Source: an uncultured Clostridia bacterium | Lineage (GTDB): Bacteria; Bacillota; Clostridia; Christensenellales; QALW01 | Assembly: GCA_934434555.1 (NCBI GenBank) | Contig: CAKRZX010000016.1 | Span: 1 to 50,995 of the forward strand | Reading direction: 5' to 3' | Length of the DNA: 50,995 nucleotides | Part shown: in pieces, positions 22,876-32,337 of the stretch | Layout: the number at the start of each line of letters is the position of its first letter | How positions within the stretch are numbered: position 1 is the stretch's first letter | Translations under genes and position numbers: made by a program | The notes under the pieces: model-generated | The model's database searches: none | Told to the model about the DNA's origin: nothing | What the model saw: the letters and a program-made list of their open reading frames with translations, nothing else

Positions 22876-24836
22876 ATAAACGGTTCTTCCTTTTTGCGTT
22901 TGTACTTTCGGCTGCGTCGGTGCTTATAAGGGATTACATTCCTTACGGCGTATGGGCAGTACCCGTGCTTCTTGCCGTGTGCGTTGCTTTAACGTTTATA
23001 AAACGTGATTACTTCTTTTTGATAACCGCGCTTACAATATGTATTGTTTCCGTTTCGTATCTGCGCGTGGCGGTGGATTATCCCGCACTTAACGGCGTTT
23101 CGGGTACGGGAAAAGTTATCGGCACAAGAAGTTATTGGGTTGAAGTTTCCGATACGGTTATTGATAACGACGGCGAAAGTTTCAAATGCGGCAAAGCATA
23201 TCTGCTTTGCGACGGCTATGCCTTTGAACCGGGCGATATTATTGAGTTTTCGGACGCAAAGTGCGAATCGGCAGGGCAAAAAGGCACAAGCCGGAAAAGT
23301 ATGCTTGCCGACGGTTACAGTTATTTTATCAACCCCGAAAACATCGAAGTTACAGGGCATAAAACAGGCATAAGTGAAGTATTTAATACAGTAAGAGAAA
23401 AGATATATTATAAAATTGCATATATTATTGACGACCGCGACACCTGCGGCGTGCTTTACGCCATGTTTACAGGCGACAAAAACTTTGTTTCCGATTACGT
23501 TAACGGGCTCTTTTCTTTAAGCGGAACGGCACACCTGCTGGCGGTATCAGGTCTGCACGTTTCGGTTTTGCTCGCCTTTGCGGTAAATATTCTTAAAAAA
23601 CTCCGTGCAAAGCCGTCGGCTGTTTGCGCTATCGCGGGAATCTTTCTTGTATTCTATCTGTTTTTAACGGGATTTTCGCCCTCGGTTGTGCGTGCGGCGA
23701 TTATGGCTTTTGCGTCAATGATTGCGCTTATTTCCGGTATGCGGTACGATTCGCTGAATTCTCTGTGCTTTGCCGCCTGTTTTATTATTGCCGTTAATCC
23801 GTACAGAATATACGATGTTTCCTTTCAGCTTTCGTTCTCGGCGTGTTTCGGCATAATCGCGTTTTATAAGCCGTCAAGGACGCTTGCGGGTGAACTTTTG
23901 CTTTCGCCCGTAAAACTTACCGCAGCAACAACGGTTTCAACTTTGCCTTTTGTGCTTTATTCCATAGGTAAGGTTTCGTTTTTGTCGGTTTTGGGCAACT
24001 TTATACTTGTGCCTTTGGCAACGCTGAGCCTTAATCTGCTGTTTGCCTGCCTTGCGGTTGCGTTTATTCTGCCGTTTATGAATTTTATGCTTTATCTGCC
24101 CTATGCAACGGGATATTTTATGCTTTGGACGGCAAAATTCTTTGACGGCACGCCCCTGTTTACGTTCAGAAGTATTTCGGGAACAGCCGTAATAGCACTT
24201 ATCGTGCTTCTTTTCTTCTTTTCCCGGTTCTGCACGGCTGAATATAAGTTTAAGCGTGCTGCGGCGGTTCTTACGGCGTTTGCGATTTTGGGGTATTCAC
24301 TCTACTGCGGAATTGACGAACGAAACAGTGCAAAGGTCAATGTTGTGGCTGAACGCAACGGCAAAATCTGCGTGCATATACAGCAAAACGGAAATTATAT
24401 AATAGGCCTTGCCGACGAAGAGGACATCAGGGAATATCTTGCGGATAATATTTCCTATATTGACGCTCTTGCCGTTATAAATAAGGATACGGCGGCGGGA
24501 ACGGAGTATCCTGTGGACACGGTGTATTCCGCCGGCAATTATGTTTTGCCCGAAAAATATAAGTGTACGGCGCTCTTTTGCGGCGAAACCGTAAAAATGG
24601 GCGAAGGCGCGCTTACTTTGGGAAGTACCTGGGCGGTTTACGAATATAACGGCTACCGTATATTTATAGGTACTGACCCTGACGGCGAACACACGGGAGA
24701 GTGCGATGTTTATGTTTTGTACGGAGGGACGGTATTTGTAAAAGATAAATTGTATGAAACCGATACTTCCGGCTGTATTACAATAGACCTGAAAAACGAT
24801 TTACAGACACGGGGGTACAGAGATGAAGTACGGTGA
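22872..24836 (+). CDS. comEC: ComEC/Rec2-family DNA-uptake membrane protein with degenerate C-terminal domain
   Basis: 654 residues from ATG 22872 (ATGA overlap with the preceding stop); the longer open frame upstream is an artefact. Hydrophobic N-terminus, DUF4131-like region (~80-200), then the competence domain with the family signature GTAHLLAVSGLHVSVL and about eight membrane segments (~220-505). The C-terminal ~130 residues occupy the place of the metallo-beta-lactamase domain, but no His-x-His-x-Asp-His is present (IDALAVINKD stands at the equivalent place). ComEC forms the inner-membrane channel for single-stranded DNA. The protein is shorter than the usual 700-800 residues. Confidence 0.85.
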   Translation: MNKRFFLFAFVLSAASVLIRDYIPYGVWAVPVLLAVCVALTFIKRDYFFLITALTICIVSVSYLRVAVDYPALNGVSGTGKVIGTRSYWVEVSDTVIDNDGESFKCGKAYLLCDGYAFEPGDIIEFSDAKCESAGQKGTSRKSMLADGYSYFINPENIEVTGHKTGISEVFNTVREKIYYKIAYIIDDRDTCGVLYAMFTGDKNFVSDYVNGLFSLSGTAHLLAVSGLHVSVLLAFAVNILKKLRAKPSAVCAIAGIFLVFYLFLTGFSPSVVRAAIMAFASMIALISGMRYDSLNSLCFAACFIIAVNPYRIYDVSFQLSFSACFGIIAFYKPSRTLAGELLLSPVKLTAATTVSTLPFVLYSIGKVSFLSVLGNFILVPLATLSLNLLFACLAVAFILPFMNFMLYLPYATGYFMLWTAKFFDGTPLFTFRSISGTAVIALIVLLFFFSRFCTAEYKFKRAAAVLTAFAILGYSLYCGIDERNSAKVNVVAERNGKICVHIQQNGNYIIGLADEEDIREYLADNISYIDALAVINKDTAAGTEYPVDTVYSAGNYVLPEKYKCTALFCGETVKMGEGALTLGSTWAVYEYNGYRIFIGTDPDGEHTGECDVYVLYGGTVFVKDKLYETDTSGCITIDLKNDLQTRGYRDEVR

Positions 24837-25815
24837 ATTTTTCAAAAAACTTAAATCGGGCGAAATATCGCCTGTGTATCTGTTTACGGGCGAAGAAACC
24901 TTTGTTATGAACAGTGCTCTTAACAAGCTTATTGCCGCGGTTGTGGACGAAGATTTGAAAGCGGTCAATCTTGTGCGTCTGCCCGAAAATGCCTCGGGCG
25001 AAGAAATTGCATCTGCCGCCGAAACGGTTCCCTTTATGGCGCAAAAACGAATGGTAATCGTTGAAAACAGCGCGTTTTTGCAAAAAAGTTCGAATGAGGG
25101 GGAAGAGAGACTTGAAGAGTACCTTTCAAAGCCCCAGCCCGACACGGTGCTTGTATTCCTTTCACCCCTTGCCGACAAGCGGAAGAGAATATATAAAGCC
25201 CTTTCAAAGCACGCGGTTGTTGAGTTCGACACCCTTTCCGATGCAGAACTTTCCGCCTGGTGTGTAAAGGAAATCAAAGCCCGCGGACTTGAAATTTCCG
25301 TGCCCGATGCAGCGTTTCTGTGCGAGTACACCGACCCGTCGCCTGCGGCAATGGTAAACGAAATAGATAAACTTGCCGCGTTCTGCACCGAAAAAAAGGT
25401 AACAAAGGACGATATATGCGCCATAGTTACGCCGTGCAGCGATTATAATATGTTCCGTATGACCGATGCGCTTTCGGCGGGAGATGCAAAAACCGCGCTG
25501 AAAATGCTTGACGGGCTGCTTGCCCAAAAAGAGGACCCGTTTTATATTTTGGGTGCCGTAACAAAACAGTATCGGCAGTTTCTGCGCTTTAAGGCTATGG
25601 AGGGCGCACCGAAACAGGAAGTGATTTTATCTCTGGGCATACGGGATTTTGTTTTTAATAAATATGCGGCGGTTTGCCGCAAATACAGTGAAAAGCAGCT
25701 TTTGCTTGCCGTTGACATCTGCGCCGAAACCGACGCCGGGCTTAAAAGCGGCGCAAAAAATCCGGATACGGCGCTTTATGAACTTGCGGCAAAACTGGCT
25801 ATGATACTTAAATAA
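24823..25815 (+). CDS. holA: DNA polymerase III delta subunit
   Basis: 330 residues. The N-terminal Walker-like region reads PVYLFTGEETFVMNSALNKL, followed by ASAAETVPFMAQKRMVIVEN and DTVLVFLSPLADKRKRIYK as in HolA proteins; the C-terminal helical domain ends ELAAKLAMI. It belongs to the clamp-loader complex that opens the sliding clamp. It overlaps comEC by 14 bases, a gene pair common in Firmicutes. Confidence 0.93.
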   Translation: MKYGEFFKKLKSGEISPVYLFTGEETFVMNSALNKLIAAVVDEDLKAVNLVRLPENASGEEIASAAETVPFMAQKRMVIVENSAFLQKSSNEGEERLEEYLSKPQPDTVLVFLSPLADKRKRIYKALSKHAVVEFDTLSDAELSAWCVKEIKARGLEISVPDAAFLCEYTDPSPAAMVNEIDKLAAFCTEKKVTKDDICAIVTPCSDYNMFRMTDALSAGDAKTALKMLDGLLAQKEDPFYILGAVTKQYRQFLRFKAMEGAPKQEVILSLGIRDFVFNKYAAVCRKYSEKQLLLAVDICAETDAGLKSGAKNPDTALYELAAKLAMILK

Positions 25816-25830
25816 AAGCGGAGGAATTAT

Positions 25831-26385
25831 ATGGCTAACTTTACCAAAAAGGCAATAAAGGAGTCCTTTATAAAACTGCTTAACGAAAGACCGATGAACA
25901 AGATAAGCGTTAAGGATATTGTTGAGGACTGCGGAATTAACCGCAACTCTTTTTACTATCACTTTCAGGATATTCCTTCGCTGTTGGAGGAAATCGTTAC
26001 CGAAAACACCGTGGAGATCATAAAAAAATATCCCGAAATCGATTCAATCGACGCGGCTTTCCATGCGGCTTTTTCGTTTGCGGAGGAAAACAGGCGGGCG
26101 GCATACCATATTTATAATTCGGTAAACCGTGATGCCTTTGAAAGGGAACTTATGAAAATATGCCAAAGCGTGGTTTGCGCATATGTTGATAATGTTTTCG
26201 GCGAAACAAGCGTAAGCAAAAATGACAGGGAAATTGTTTTGCGTTTTATAAAGTGTGAGTTTTTCGGTTTGATTATCGATTGGCTTAACAGCGGTATGAA
26301 AGACGAGGCTCTTGATGACCTGCTGCGCATTACCGAACTGTGCAGAGGTATGTCGGAAGAACTGATTAAGAGAAGCACAAAGTAA
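25831..26385 (+). CDS. TetR/AcrR-family regulator
   Basis: 184 residues. N-terminal helix-turn-helix FTKKAIKESFIKLLNERPMN, KISVKDIVEDCGINRNSFYYHF. The C-terminal half is alpha-helical, resembling the TetR_C_8 ligand/dimer domain of DhaS-like proteins. GGAGG upstream. It lies 160 bp before a DUF308/MMPL transporter group, which it may repress (inference from position). Confidence 0.88.
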   Translation: MANFTKKAIKESFIKLLNERPMNKISVKDIVEDCGINRNSFYYHFQDIPSLLEEIVTENTVEIIKKYPEIDSIDAAFHAAFSFAEENRRAAYHIYNSVNRDAFERELMKICQSVVCAYVDNVFGETSVSKNDREIVLRFIKCEFFGLIIDWLNSGMKDEALDDLLRITELCRGMSEELIKRSTK

Positions 26386-26468
26386 ACGGAACAGGCAGGG
26401 TTTATTGGGCATTTTGCTTTCAGTGTCTGAAAATCGGGCAAAAACAGCAGAATATACGTTTTTTCGTC

Positions 26469-26499
26469 AACGGGCAGATTATGCCCGTTTTCTTTTTTT
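26469..26499 (+). terminator. Terminator after the TetR gene
   Basis: AACGGGCA (26469-26476), loop GATTA, TGCCCGTT (26482-26489), then TCTTTTTTT. It separates the regulator from the transporter genes, which must have their own promoter in 26500-26545 or read through. Confidence 0.85.
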
Positions 26500-26545
26500 G
26501 CAACAGGCAATATAATAACGGTGTAAAAAAAGGAGGATTTTTGTT

Positions 26546-27133
26546 ATGCGTTCGGTTACACCTATCAAAGCGGCAAAAATAAGTTATATTACGGTAAGTT
26601 GCCTGCTTTGCGTTTTGGGTATTGTTTTAATGGCTTTGCCGGAAGTTTCGGCAACGGTGCTGGGCATCGTATGCGGCATTGTGTTTATAGCGTTCGGCAT
26701 AGCCAAACTGCTGGGATATTTTTCACGGGACCTTTACAGGCTTGCATTCCAGTATGATTTGGCTTTCGGTATTTTACAGATTGCCTTGGGCATTATGATG
26801 ATTTTGTCGCCCCGCTCGCTTATTCTGTTTATCTGCATTGCCCTTGGTCTGTTTATTCTTGCCGACGGGCTTTGCAAAATTCAGATTGCTTTTGAATCAA
26901 AGCGGTTCGGGTTAAGGTTCTGGTGGCTTATTCTCATTTTCGCCGTTATTGCCGGCGCGTTCGGGCTTGTGCTTATGCTACGCCCGGGTGAAGGAAGCAG
27001 ATTCCTTGTAATATGGTTCGGTTTAAGCCTTTTGTGGGAGGGCATACTTAACCTTTGCACGGTAATAACAGCGGTAAAAATAATAAAAAATCAAATGCCC
27101 GAAGTTAAAGAATTTATCGAAAGCGAGGAGTAA
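26546..27133 (+). CDS. DUF308 (HdeD-like) membrane protein
   Basis: 195 residues with six predicted membrane helices arranged as repeats typical of the DUF308/HdeD family; loops are short, with the pattern LALGLFILADGLCKIQIAFE. AGGAGG upstream of the ATG. Function of the family is unclear; in Clostridia it commonly precedes MMPL transporters. Two bases separate it from the MMPL gene. Confidence 0.85.
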   Translation: MRSVTPIKAAKISYITVSCLLCVLGIVLMALPEVSATVLGIVCGIVFIAFGIAKLLGYFSRDLYRLAFQYDLAFGILQIALGIMMILSPRSLILFICIALGLFILADGLCKIQIAFESKRFGLRFWWLILIFAVIAGAFGLVLMLRPGEGSRFLVIWFGLSLLWEGILNLCTVITAVKIIKNQMPEVKEFIESEE

Positions 27134-27135
27134 AA

Positions 27136-29214
27136 ATGAAGTTTTCAGAGGCGGTTGTAAAATGCCGTATACCGATTCTTATTATCACTCTGCTTTTGAT
27201 GATACCCTCGGTTCTGGGTATGGCAAACACCCGTATCAATTACGATATGCTTACCTATCTTCCCGAAACCATGGATACCGTAAAAGGGCAGAACGAACTG
27301 CTTGATGATTTCGGCAAAGGTGCGTTTTCGTTTATTGTTGTTGAGGATATGTCCCAAAAGGACATAAAGAAAATGACCGACAAAATAAAGGAAATCGACC
27401 ACGTTGAAACGGTTCTCAGTTATGCATCGCTTGCCGACGCATCGATTCCCGAAGAACTTCTGCCGGATAAGATTTATAAAGAGTTCAATACCGACAATGC
27501 AACTCTTGTTGCCGTGTTCTTTGACAGCGCCACAAGCGCCGACGTTACAATGGACGCTATCCGTCAGATTCGTTCGGTTGCGGGAAATCAGGCGTTCGTT
27601 TCGGGTATGTCGGCACTTGTTACCGACCTTAAAGACCTTTGCGAAAAGGAAGAGTCTATATATGTAGGGCTTGCGGTTCTGTTTGCAACGGCGGCAATGC
27701 TGCTGTTCCTTGACGGCTGGCTTGTGCCTTTCGTATTCCTTGCCTCAATAGGTATGATGATTGTACTTAACCTGGGCACAAACTATTTCTTCGGCGAGGT
27801 ATCCTACATAACAAAAGCGCTTTCGGCGGTACTGCAACTTGCCGTTACAATGGACTATTCAATATTCCTTTGGCACAGTTATAACGAAAAGTTAGGTCAG
27901 TTTACCGACCATAAGGACGCTATGGCGGCGGCAATAAAGGATACCCTTACAAGCGTTGTGGGAAGTTCGGTTACCACCGTTGCGGGCTTTGCGGCGCTGT
28001 GCTTTATGACGTTCACTTTGGGGCGCGACCTTGGTATAGTTATGGCAAAGGGCGTTATATTCGGCGTTATCGGCTGTGTAACGGTTCTGCCGGCAATGAT
28101 ACTTATCCTTGATAAGCCGCTGCAAAAGACAAAGCATAAATCGCTTATACCCAATATGAGCAAATTTGCCAAAGGCGTTACAAAGGTGTTCCCCGTGTTC
28201 CTTATAATATTTGCCCTGCTTATTGCGCCGGCGTATTACGGCTACAATAAGACCAACAAGGAAGTTTATTACGATATGGGTCAGTGCCTGCCGGAAGATA
28301 TGGAGTACGTTATCGCAAACTCAAAACTTTCCGAAGAGTTTGATATCGCCTCAACCCATATGGTGCTTGTTGATGCATCCGTTCCCTCAAAAAGCGTGCG
28401 CTCAATGATAAAGGAAATGGAGAATGTGGACGGCGTAAAGTATGTGCTCGGGCTTGAAAGTGTTGTGGGCTCCCGTGTGCCGGAAGAGATACTTCCCGAT
28501 TCGGTAAGGAAAATTCTTAAAAGCGACCGTTGGGAACTGCTTCTGATAAACTCCGAATATAAGGTCGCAAGCGATGACGTAAACGCTCAGATAGATTCCC
28601 TTAACACGGTGCTTAAAAAGTACGACCCCACGGGAATGCTTATAGGCGAGGCACCCTGTATGAAAGATATGATTGAAACCACCGACCGGGACTTTAAGGT
28701 TGTAAACGCGGTTTCGATAGTTGCCATATTTGTTATAATCGCCGTAGTTGAAAAGAGTATTTCACTGCCCTTTATCCTTATTGCGGTTATAGAACTTGCA
28801 ATATTCATAAACCTGGGCCTGCCCCATTATTTAGGTCAGTCACTGCCGTTTATTGCGCCGATATGTATAAGTACCATTCAGTTGGGCGCAACGGTTGACT
28901 ACGCTATTTTAATGACCACCCGTTATAAAGCCGAGCGGGCATCGGGCAAAAACAAGAAAGAAGCGGTAAATATCGCGCTGGCAACGTCAATACCCTCAAT
29001 AATCGTTTCGGGTATGGGGCTGTTTGCCGCCACGTTCGGCGTTGCGGTTTATTCCGACATCGACATAATAAGCTCAATGTGTATGCTTATGGCGCGGGGC
29101 GCGGTAATAAGTATGCTGCTTGTTATCTTTATTCTGCCAGCACTGCTTATGCTTTGCGATAAACTTATTTCGGTTACCACACTGGGTATGAAAACAAAAT
29201 CGGAGGTTAAATAA
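27136..29214 (+). CDS. MMPL/RND-family transporter
   Basis: 692 residues made of two similar halves. Each has a membrane helix, a large extracytoplasmic porter domain and a bundle of five further helices (12 in total). Typical sequences: LAVTMDYSIFLWHSYNE in half one and QLGATVDYAILMTTRYKAE in half two, where the Asp-Tyr pair is the proton-relay motif of MmpL proteins. Likely a proton-driven exporter of a lipid or hydrophobic substrate. The following gene encodes a membrane-anchored partner. Confidence 0.92.
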   Translation: MKFSEAVVKCRIPILIITLLLMIPSVLGMANTRINYDMLTYLPETMDTVKGQNELLDDFGKGAFSFIVVEDMSQKDIKKMTDKIKEIDHVETVLSYASLADASIPEELLPDKIYKEFNTDNATLVAVFFDSATSADVTMDAIRQIRSVAGNQAFVSGMSALVTDLKDLCEKEESIYVGLAVLFATAAMLLFLDGWLVPFVFLASIGMMIVLNLGTNYFFGEVSYITKALSAVLQLAVTMDYSIFLWHSYNEKLGQFTDHKDAMAAAIKDTLTSVVGSSVTTVAGFAALCFMTFTLGRDLGIVMAKGVIFGVIGCVTVLPAMILILDKPLQKTKHKSLIPNMSKFAKGVTKVFPVFLIIFALLIAPAYYGYNKTNKEVYYDMGQCLPEDMEYVIANSKLSEEFDIASTHMVLVDASVPSKSVRSMIKEMENVDGVKYVLGLESVVGSRVPEEILPDSVRKILKSDRWELLLINSEYKVASDDVNAQIDSLNTVLKKYDPTGMLIGEAPCMKDMIETTDRDFKVVNAVSIVAIFVIIAVVEKSISLPFILIAVIELAIFINLGLPHYLGQSLPFIAPICISTIQLGATVDYAILMTTRYKAERASGKNKKEAVNIALATSIPSIIVSGMGLFAATFGVAVYSDIDIISSMCMLMARGAVISMLLVIFILPALLMLCDKLISVTTLGMKTKSEVK

Positions 29215-29215
29215 T

Positions 29216-31339
29216 ATGAAAAAGAGAGTAATTGTTCCCGTTTCGGTTGCGCTTTGTCTTTCACTTATTGCAGGCGGAACAACGCTTGCGTTAAGTGACG
29301 ACAAAAAGGACGAAAAGAATATAAGCAACATCGTTTCGGTTGAAGATAACAGCGGCAAGTTGCAAAAGGACGAAACCGTTTACGTGCTTGCGTCTGCCGA
29401 CGGCACGGTTAAAAAGATTATAGTAAGCGACTGGATAAAGAACACGCTTAAATCATCAACGCTTACCGATTATTCCGAACTTAAAAACGCCGAGAACGTA
29501 AAGGGCGATGAAAGTTATACGGTAAGCGGCGAAAACTGCCGCGTGTGGGACGCACAGGGCAACGACATATATTATCAGGGCAACATCGATAAGGAACTGC
29601 CCGTTGACCTGAGCGTTACATATTATCTTGACGGTAAAGCCGTTTCCGCTGACGAAATAAAGGGCAAAAGCGGCAAGATAAAAATCCGTTACGACTATAA
29701 AAACAAGCAGTATGAAACCGTAAATATTGACGGCAAGGATGAAAAAATATACGTTCCCTTTGTTATGATTACAGGGCTTATGCTTGATAACGACATTTTC
29801 ACCAACGTAAACGTTACAAACGGCAAACTGATAAATGACGGCGACCGCACGATAGTTGCGGGGTTTGCTCTACCGGGAATGCAGGAAAACCTGAATCTTG
29901 ACAAAGAAAAACTTGAACTTCCCGACTATATCGAAATCACCGCAGACGCGAAAGATTTTGAAATGACCAATACCGTAACGATCGCTGCAAACGATATGTT
30001 CAATATGGTAAACACCGATAATCTTGATTCCATTGATGACCTGGACAATGCAATAAAACAACTTACCGATGCTATGACCGCCCTTTGCGACGGCTCGGAT
30101 AAACTCTGCGGTGGGCTTTGCACACTGCTTAACAAATCCGGCGAACTTATTTCGGGCGTTGACAAACTCTGCGCAGGTGCACAGCAGTTAAAGGACGGCG
30201 CGGCGGCTGTTGACGCGGGTGCTGGTCAGATAAAGGACGGCTTGACCGAACTTGACGGCGGATTAACGGAACTTGATTCCAACAACGCAAAACTCAACGG
30301 CGGCGCAAGGCAGATTTTTGAATCCATACTTGCCACGGCACAGGAAAAGATATCTTCCTACGGCATAACCGTTGACAAACTCACTCCCGAGAATTATAAT
30401 AAAGTCCTGAGTGATTTGATAACTTCACCCACACAGGAACAGCAGCAGGAACTTATCGCCATGGCGGATAAGACGGTTAATGCGGAACTTGCAAAAAACA
30501 ATGTTCCCGAAGAAAACAGGTCGGCTGTAAAGTATATGCTTGCAAAGCGTGTTGTTGCGGGCAAAACACAGGACGAGGCAATGGGCGAGATTTCGGCAAT
30601 TCTCCAAGACGCGAAGATTTATTCAACCGTTCCCTCAGCACTTCCGGCATATAAGGCGCTTTACGATGCAATTTATGCGCAGATGCCCGATGCGGCGGTG
30701 GCTGAGAGAATCACTTCCGTTGCGGTATACCTGGCAAGCCAAAGCGGCGCACAGCCCGCACAGTGCATTCCCGCGGCGCAGGCGGTAGCGGCAAACGCGA
30801 AAGTCTATGCAGCAGAAGCGGCTGAATCATCAACCGAAACGGGCGCAAAAGTTACAAACGGATTTCTTCTTGCTGCGGCTCAGACGGCAATAAACGAGGC
30901 GAAAACAAGCCTGGACAGCGTTAACACTTTCAACGAAAAACTTAAAGAGTACACCGACGGCGTTACAAGCGCGAAGAACGGCACCGACAGACTTGTTTCG
31001 GGTTCCGATGCGCTTAAAGACGGCACATCAAGCCTTAAAGAAGGCACGGAAACTCTTTACAGTGGAATTCTTACCCTTAAAGACGGCACTCCCGCTCTTG
31101 TTTCGGGCATAACCGAACTCCGTGACGGCAGCAGGCAACTTTCCGACGGGCTTAAAGAATTCAATGAAAGCGGCGTAAAAAAGATAACCGATGCGGTTGA
31201 CGGCGACCTTAAAGGGCTGTTTGTCCGCATAAAAGCGGTGGGCGACGTATCAAAGGACTACACTTCCTTTACGGGAATATCGGAGGATATGGCAGGTAAG
31301 GTAAAATTCATTTACCGCACCGATGCGATTGAAAAGTAA
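29216..31339 (+). CDS. Exported heptad-repeat protein, YhgE/Pip-related partner of the MMPL transporter
   Basis: 707 residues. N-terminal signal anchor (MKKRVIVPVSVALCLSLIAG). The middle and C-terminal parts carry coiled-coil-like repeats of the x-Leu-x-x-Gly type: GAQQLKDGAAAVDAGAGQIK at ~320 and SSLKEGTETLYSGILTLKDG at ~605. Similar repeats occur in YhgE/Pip proteins and in secreted partners of MMPL transporters. Between them is an Ala-rich helical insert (~400-560). Starts one base after the MMPL stop; function inferred from association. Confidence 0.75.
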   Translation: MKKRVIVPVSVALCLSLIAGGTTLALSDDKKDEKNISNIVSVEDNSGKLQKDETVYVLASADGTVKKIIVSDWIKNTLKSSTLTDYSELKNAENVKGDESYTVSGENCRVWDAQGNDIYYQGNIDKELPVDLSVTYYLDGKAVSADEIKGKSGKIKIRYDYKNKQYETVNIDGKDEKIYVPFVMITGLMLDNDIFTNVNVTNGKLINDGDRTIVAGFALPGMQENLNLDKEKLELPDYIEITADAKDFEMTNTVTIAANDMFNMVNTDNLDSIDDLDNAIKQLTDAMTALCDGSDKLCGGLCTLLNKSGELISGVDKLCAGAQQLKDGAAAVDAGAGQIKDGLTELDGGLTELDSNNAKLNGGARQIFESILATAQEKISSYGITVDKLTPENYNKVLSDLITSPTQEQQQELIAMADKTVNAELAKNNVPEENRSAVKYMLAKRVVAGKTQDEAMGEISAILQDAKIYSTVPSALPAYKALYDAIYAQMPDAAVAERITSVAVYLASQSGAQPAQCIPAAQAVAANAKVYAAEAAESSTETGAKVTNGFLLAAAQTAINEAKTSLDSVNTFNEKLKEYTDGVTSAKNGTDRLVSGSDALKDGTSSLKEGTETLYSGILTLKDGTPALVSGITELRDGSRQLSDGLKEFNESGVKKITDAVDGDLKGLFVRIKAVGDVSKDYTSFTGISEDMAGKVKFIYRTDAIEK

Positions 31340-31340
31340 T

Positions 31341-32060
31341 ATGGAAAAAATTCTGAGGCTTTTGGCAGTATTTGTTATGGGCGGTCTGGCGGGCTGGATA
31401 TGCGAACTGTTCTACCGCCGTCTTGCCCACGGCAAGTGGATAAACCCCGGATTTCTTACCGGACCGTTTTTGCCCCTGTACGGCACGGGCGTGCTGCTTT
31501 TGTACGTGCTTTGCGAAACGGACATAAGTTTCATTCCCGATCCTGTGTGGCAGAAAGTAACGATGATTCTTATTATAACCGTTGCAATGACGGTTATTGA
31601 GTACATTACCGGTATCATCTTTACAAAAAAATTCCGCGTGTGGCTCTGGGACTATTCCAAACGTCCGGGAAACATTCAGGGCGTTATATGTCCGCTGTTC
31701 TCGCTTATCTGGGGCGCGGCGGGCGCGGTTTATTACCTGTTTGCCCATAAATACGTGGCTGCGGCGGCGGAAAAACTTACTTCTACTCCCGTTGCGGCGT
31801 GTCTGCTGGGTATGATTTTAGGCGTGCTGATTGTTGATGTGGGCTATTCGTTCCACCTTGTTACAAAAATCAAGGCTTGGGCGGAAACACAGCAACTGGG
31901 TGTGCGCTACGAAAACCTTAAACTTGCGGTTCGCTCTCACGCCGAGGCACTTAAAACCAAAAAACGCTTCGTGTTCTCGTTTAGCGGAATCAACCTTAAA
32001 GAAGAACTTGAACATTACGCCGAAATGCTCCGCGAAAAATCGCCTATCAGGAAAAAATAG
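31341..32060 (+). CDS. CmpB-type (putative ABC transporter type IV) membrane protein
   Basis: 239 residues from ATG 31341, one base after the previous stop. Five membrane segments in the first ~185 residues with family-like motifs GGLAGWICELFYRRL, KWINPGFLTGPFLPLYGTG and KRPGNIQGVICPLFSLIWG, characteristic of the ABC_trans_CmpB (PF06541) family. A cytoplasmic basic tail follows. No ATPase partner is encoded nearby, so an ABC role is doubtful. Last gene of the transporter operon; terminator at 32070. Confidence 0.85.
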   Translation: MEKILRLLAVFVMGGLAGWICELFYRRLAHGKWINPGFLTGPFLPLYGTGVLLLYVLCETDISFIPDPVWQKVTMILIITVAMTVIEYITGIIFTKKFRVWLWDYSKRPGNIQGVICPLFSLIWGAAGAVYYLFAHKYVAAAAEKLTSTPVAACLLGMILGVLIVDVGYSFHLVTKIKAWAETQQLGVRYENLKLAVRSHAEALKTKKRFVFSFSGINLKEELEHYAEMLREKSPIRKK

Positions 32061-32069
32061 AACACTTTT

Positions 32070-32092
32070 TCCCCGCTGTGCGGGGATTTTTT
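32070..32092 (+). terminator. Terminator of the MMPL operon
   Basis: TCCCCGC (32070-32076), loop TGT, GCGGGGA (32080-32086), then TTTTTT. Confidence 0.9.
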
Positions 32093-32121
32093 ATAAATAC
32101 AAAACGGATGCAGCCGAATAA

Positions 32122-32286
32122 CACGGCACGTATGTGTATGCAAGCGTTTCGAAACGGCTTTCAAAATACCCATTGGAATCTGATAATTTTCAGTCCAAAC
32201 TTTTTAACCTTGATACGGCGGTTCAGGCGATAACCGGGCATTTCGGTACGCCCCAGCCTATCGAAGATTTCTTCAATCAGGAATAA
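32122..32286 (+). pseudogene. Short orphan coding remnant
   Basis: An open stretch of 54 codons with protein-like composition, ending NLDTAVQAITGHFGTPQPIE then DFFNQE and TAA. There is no ribosome-binding site and no ATG, and it is followed directly by a terminator. It reads like the last part of a gene whose front has been deleted. No family recognised. Confidence 0.3.
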
Positions 32287-32290
32287 AAAC

Positions 32291-32326
32291 AACCGCCCCG
32301 GTTAAATTTCCGGGGCGGGTTTTGCT
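32291..32326. terminator. Bidirectional terminator
   Basis: AACC-GCCCCGG (32291-32301) pairs with CCGGGGC-GGGTT (32310-32321), with T-rich sequence on both sides. It ends the remnant at 32122-32286 and the minus-strand LysR gene. Confidence 0.85.
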
Positions 32327-32337
32327 TTATGCAATTT

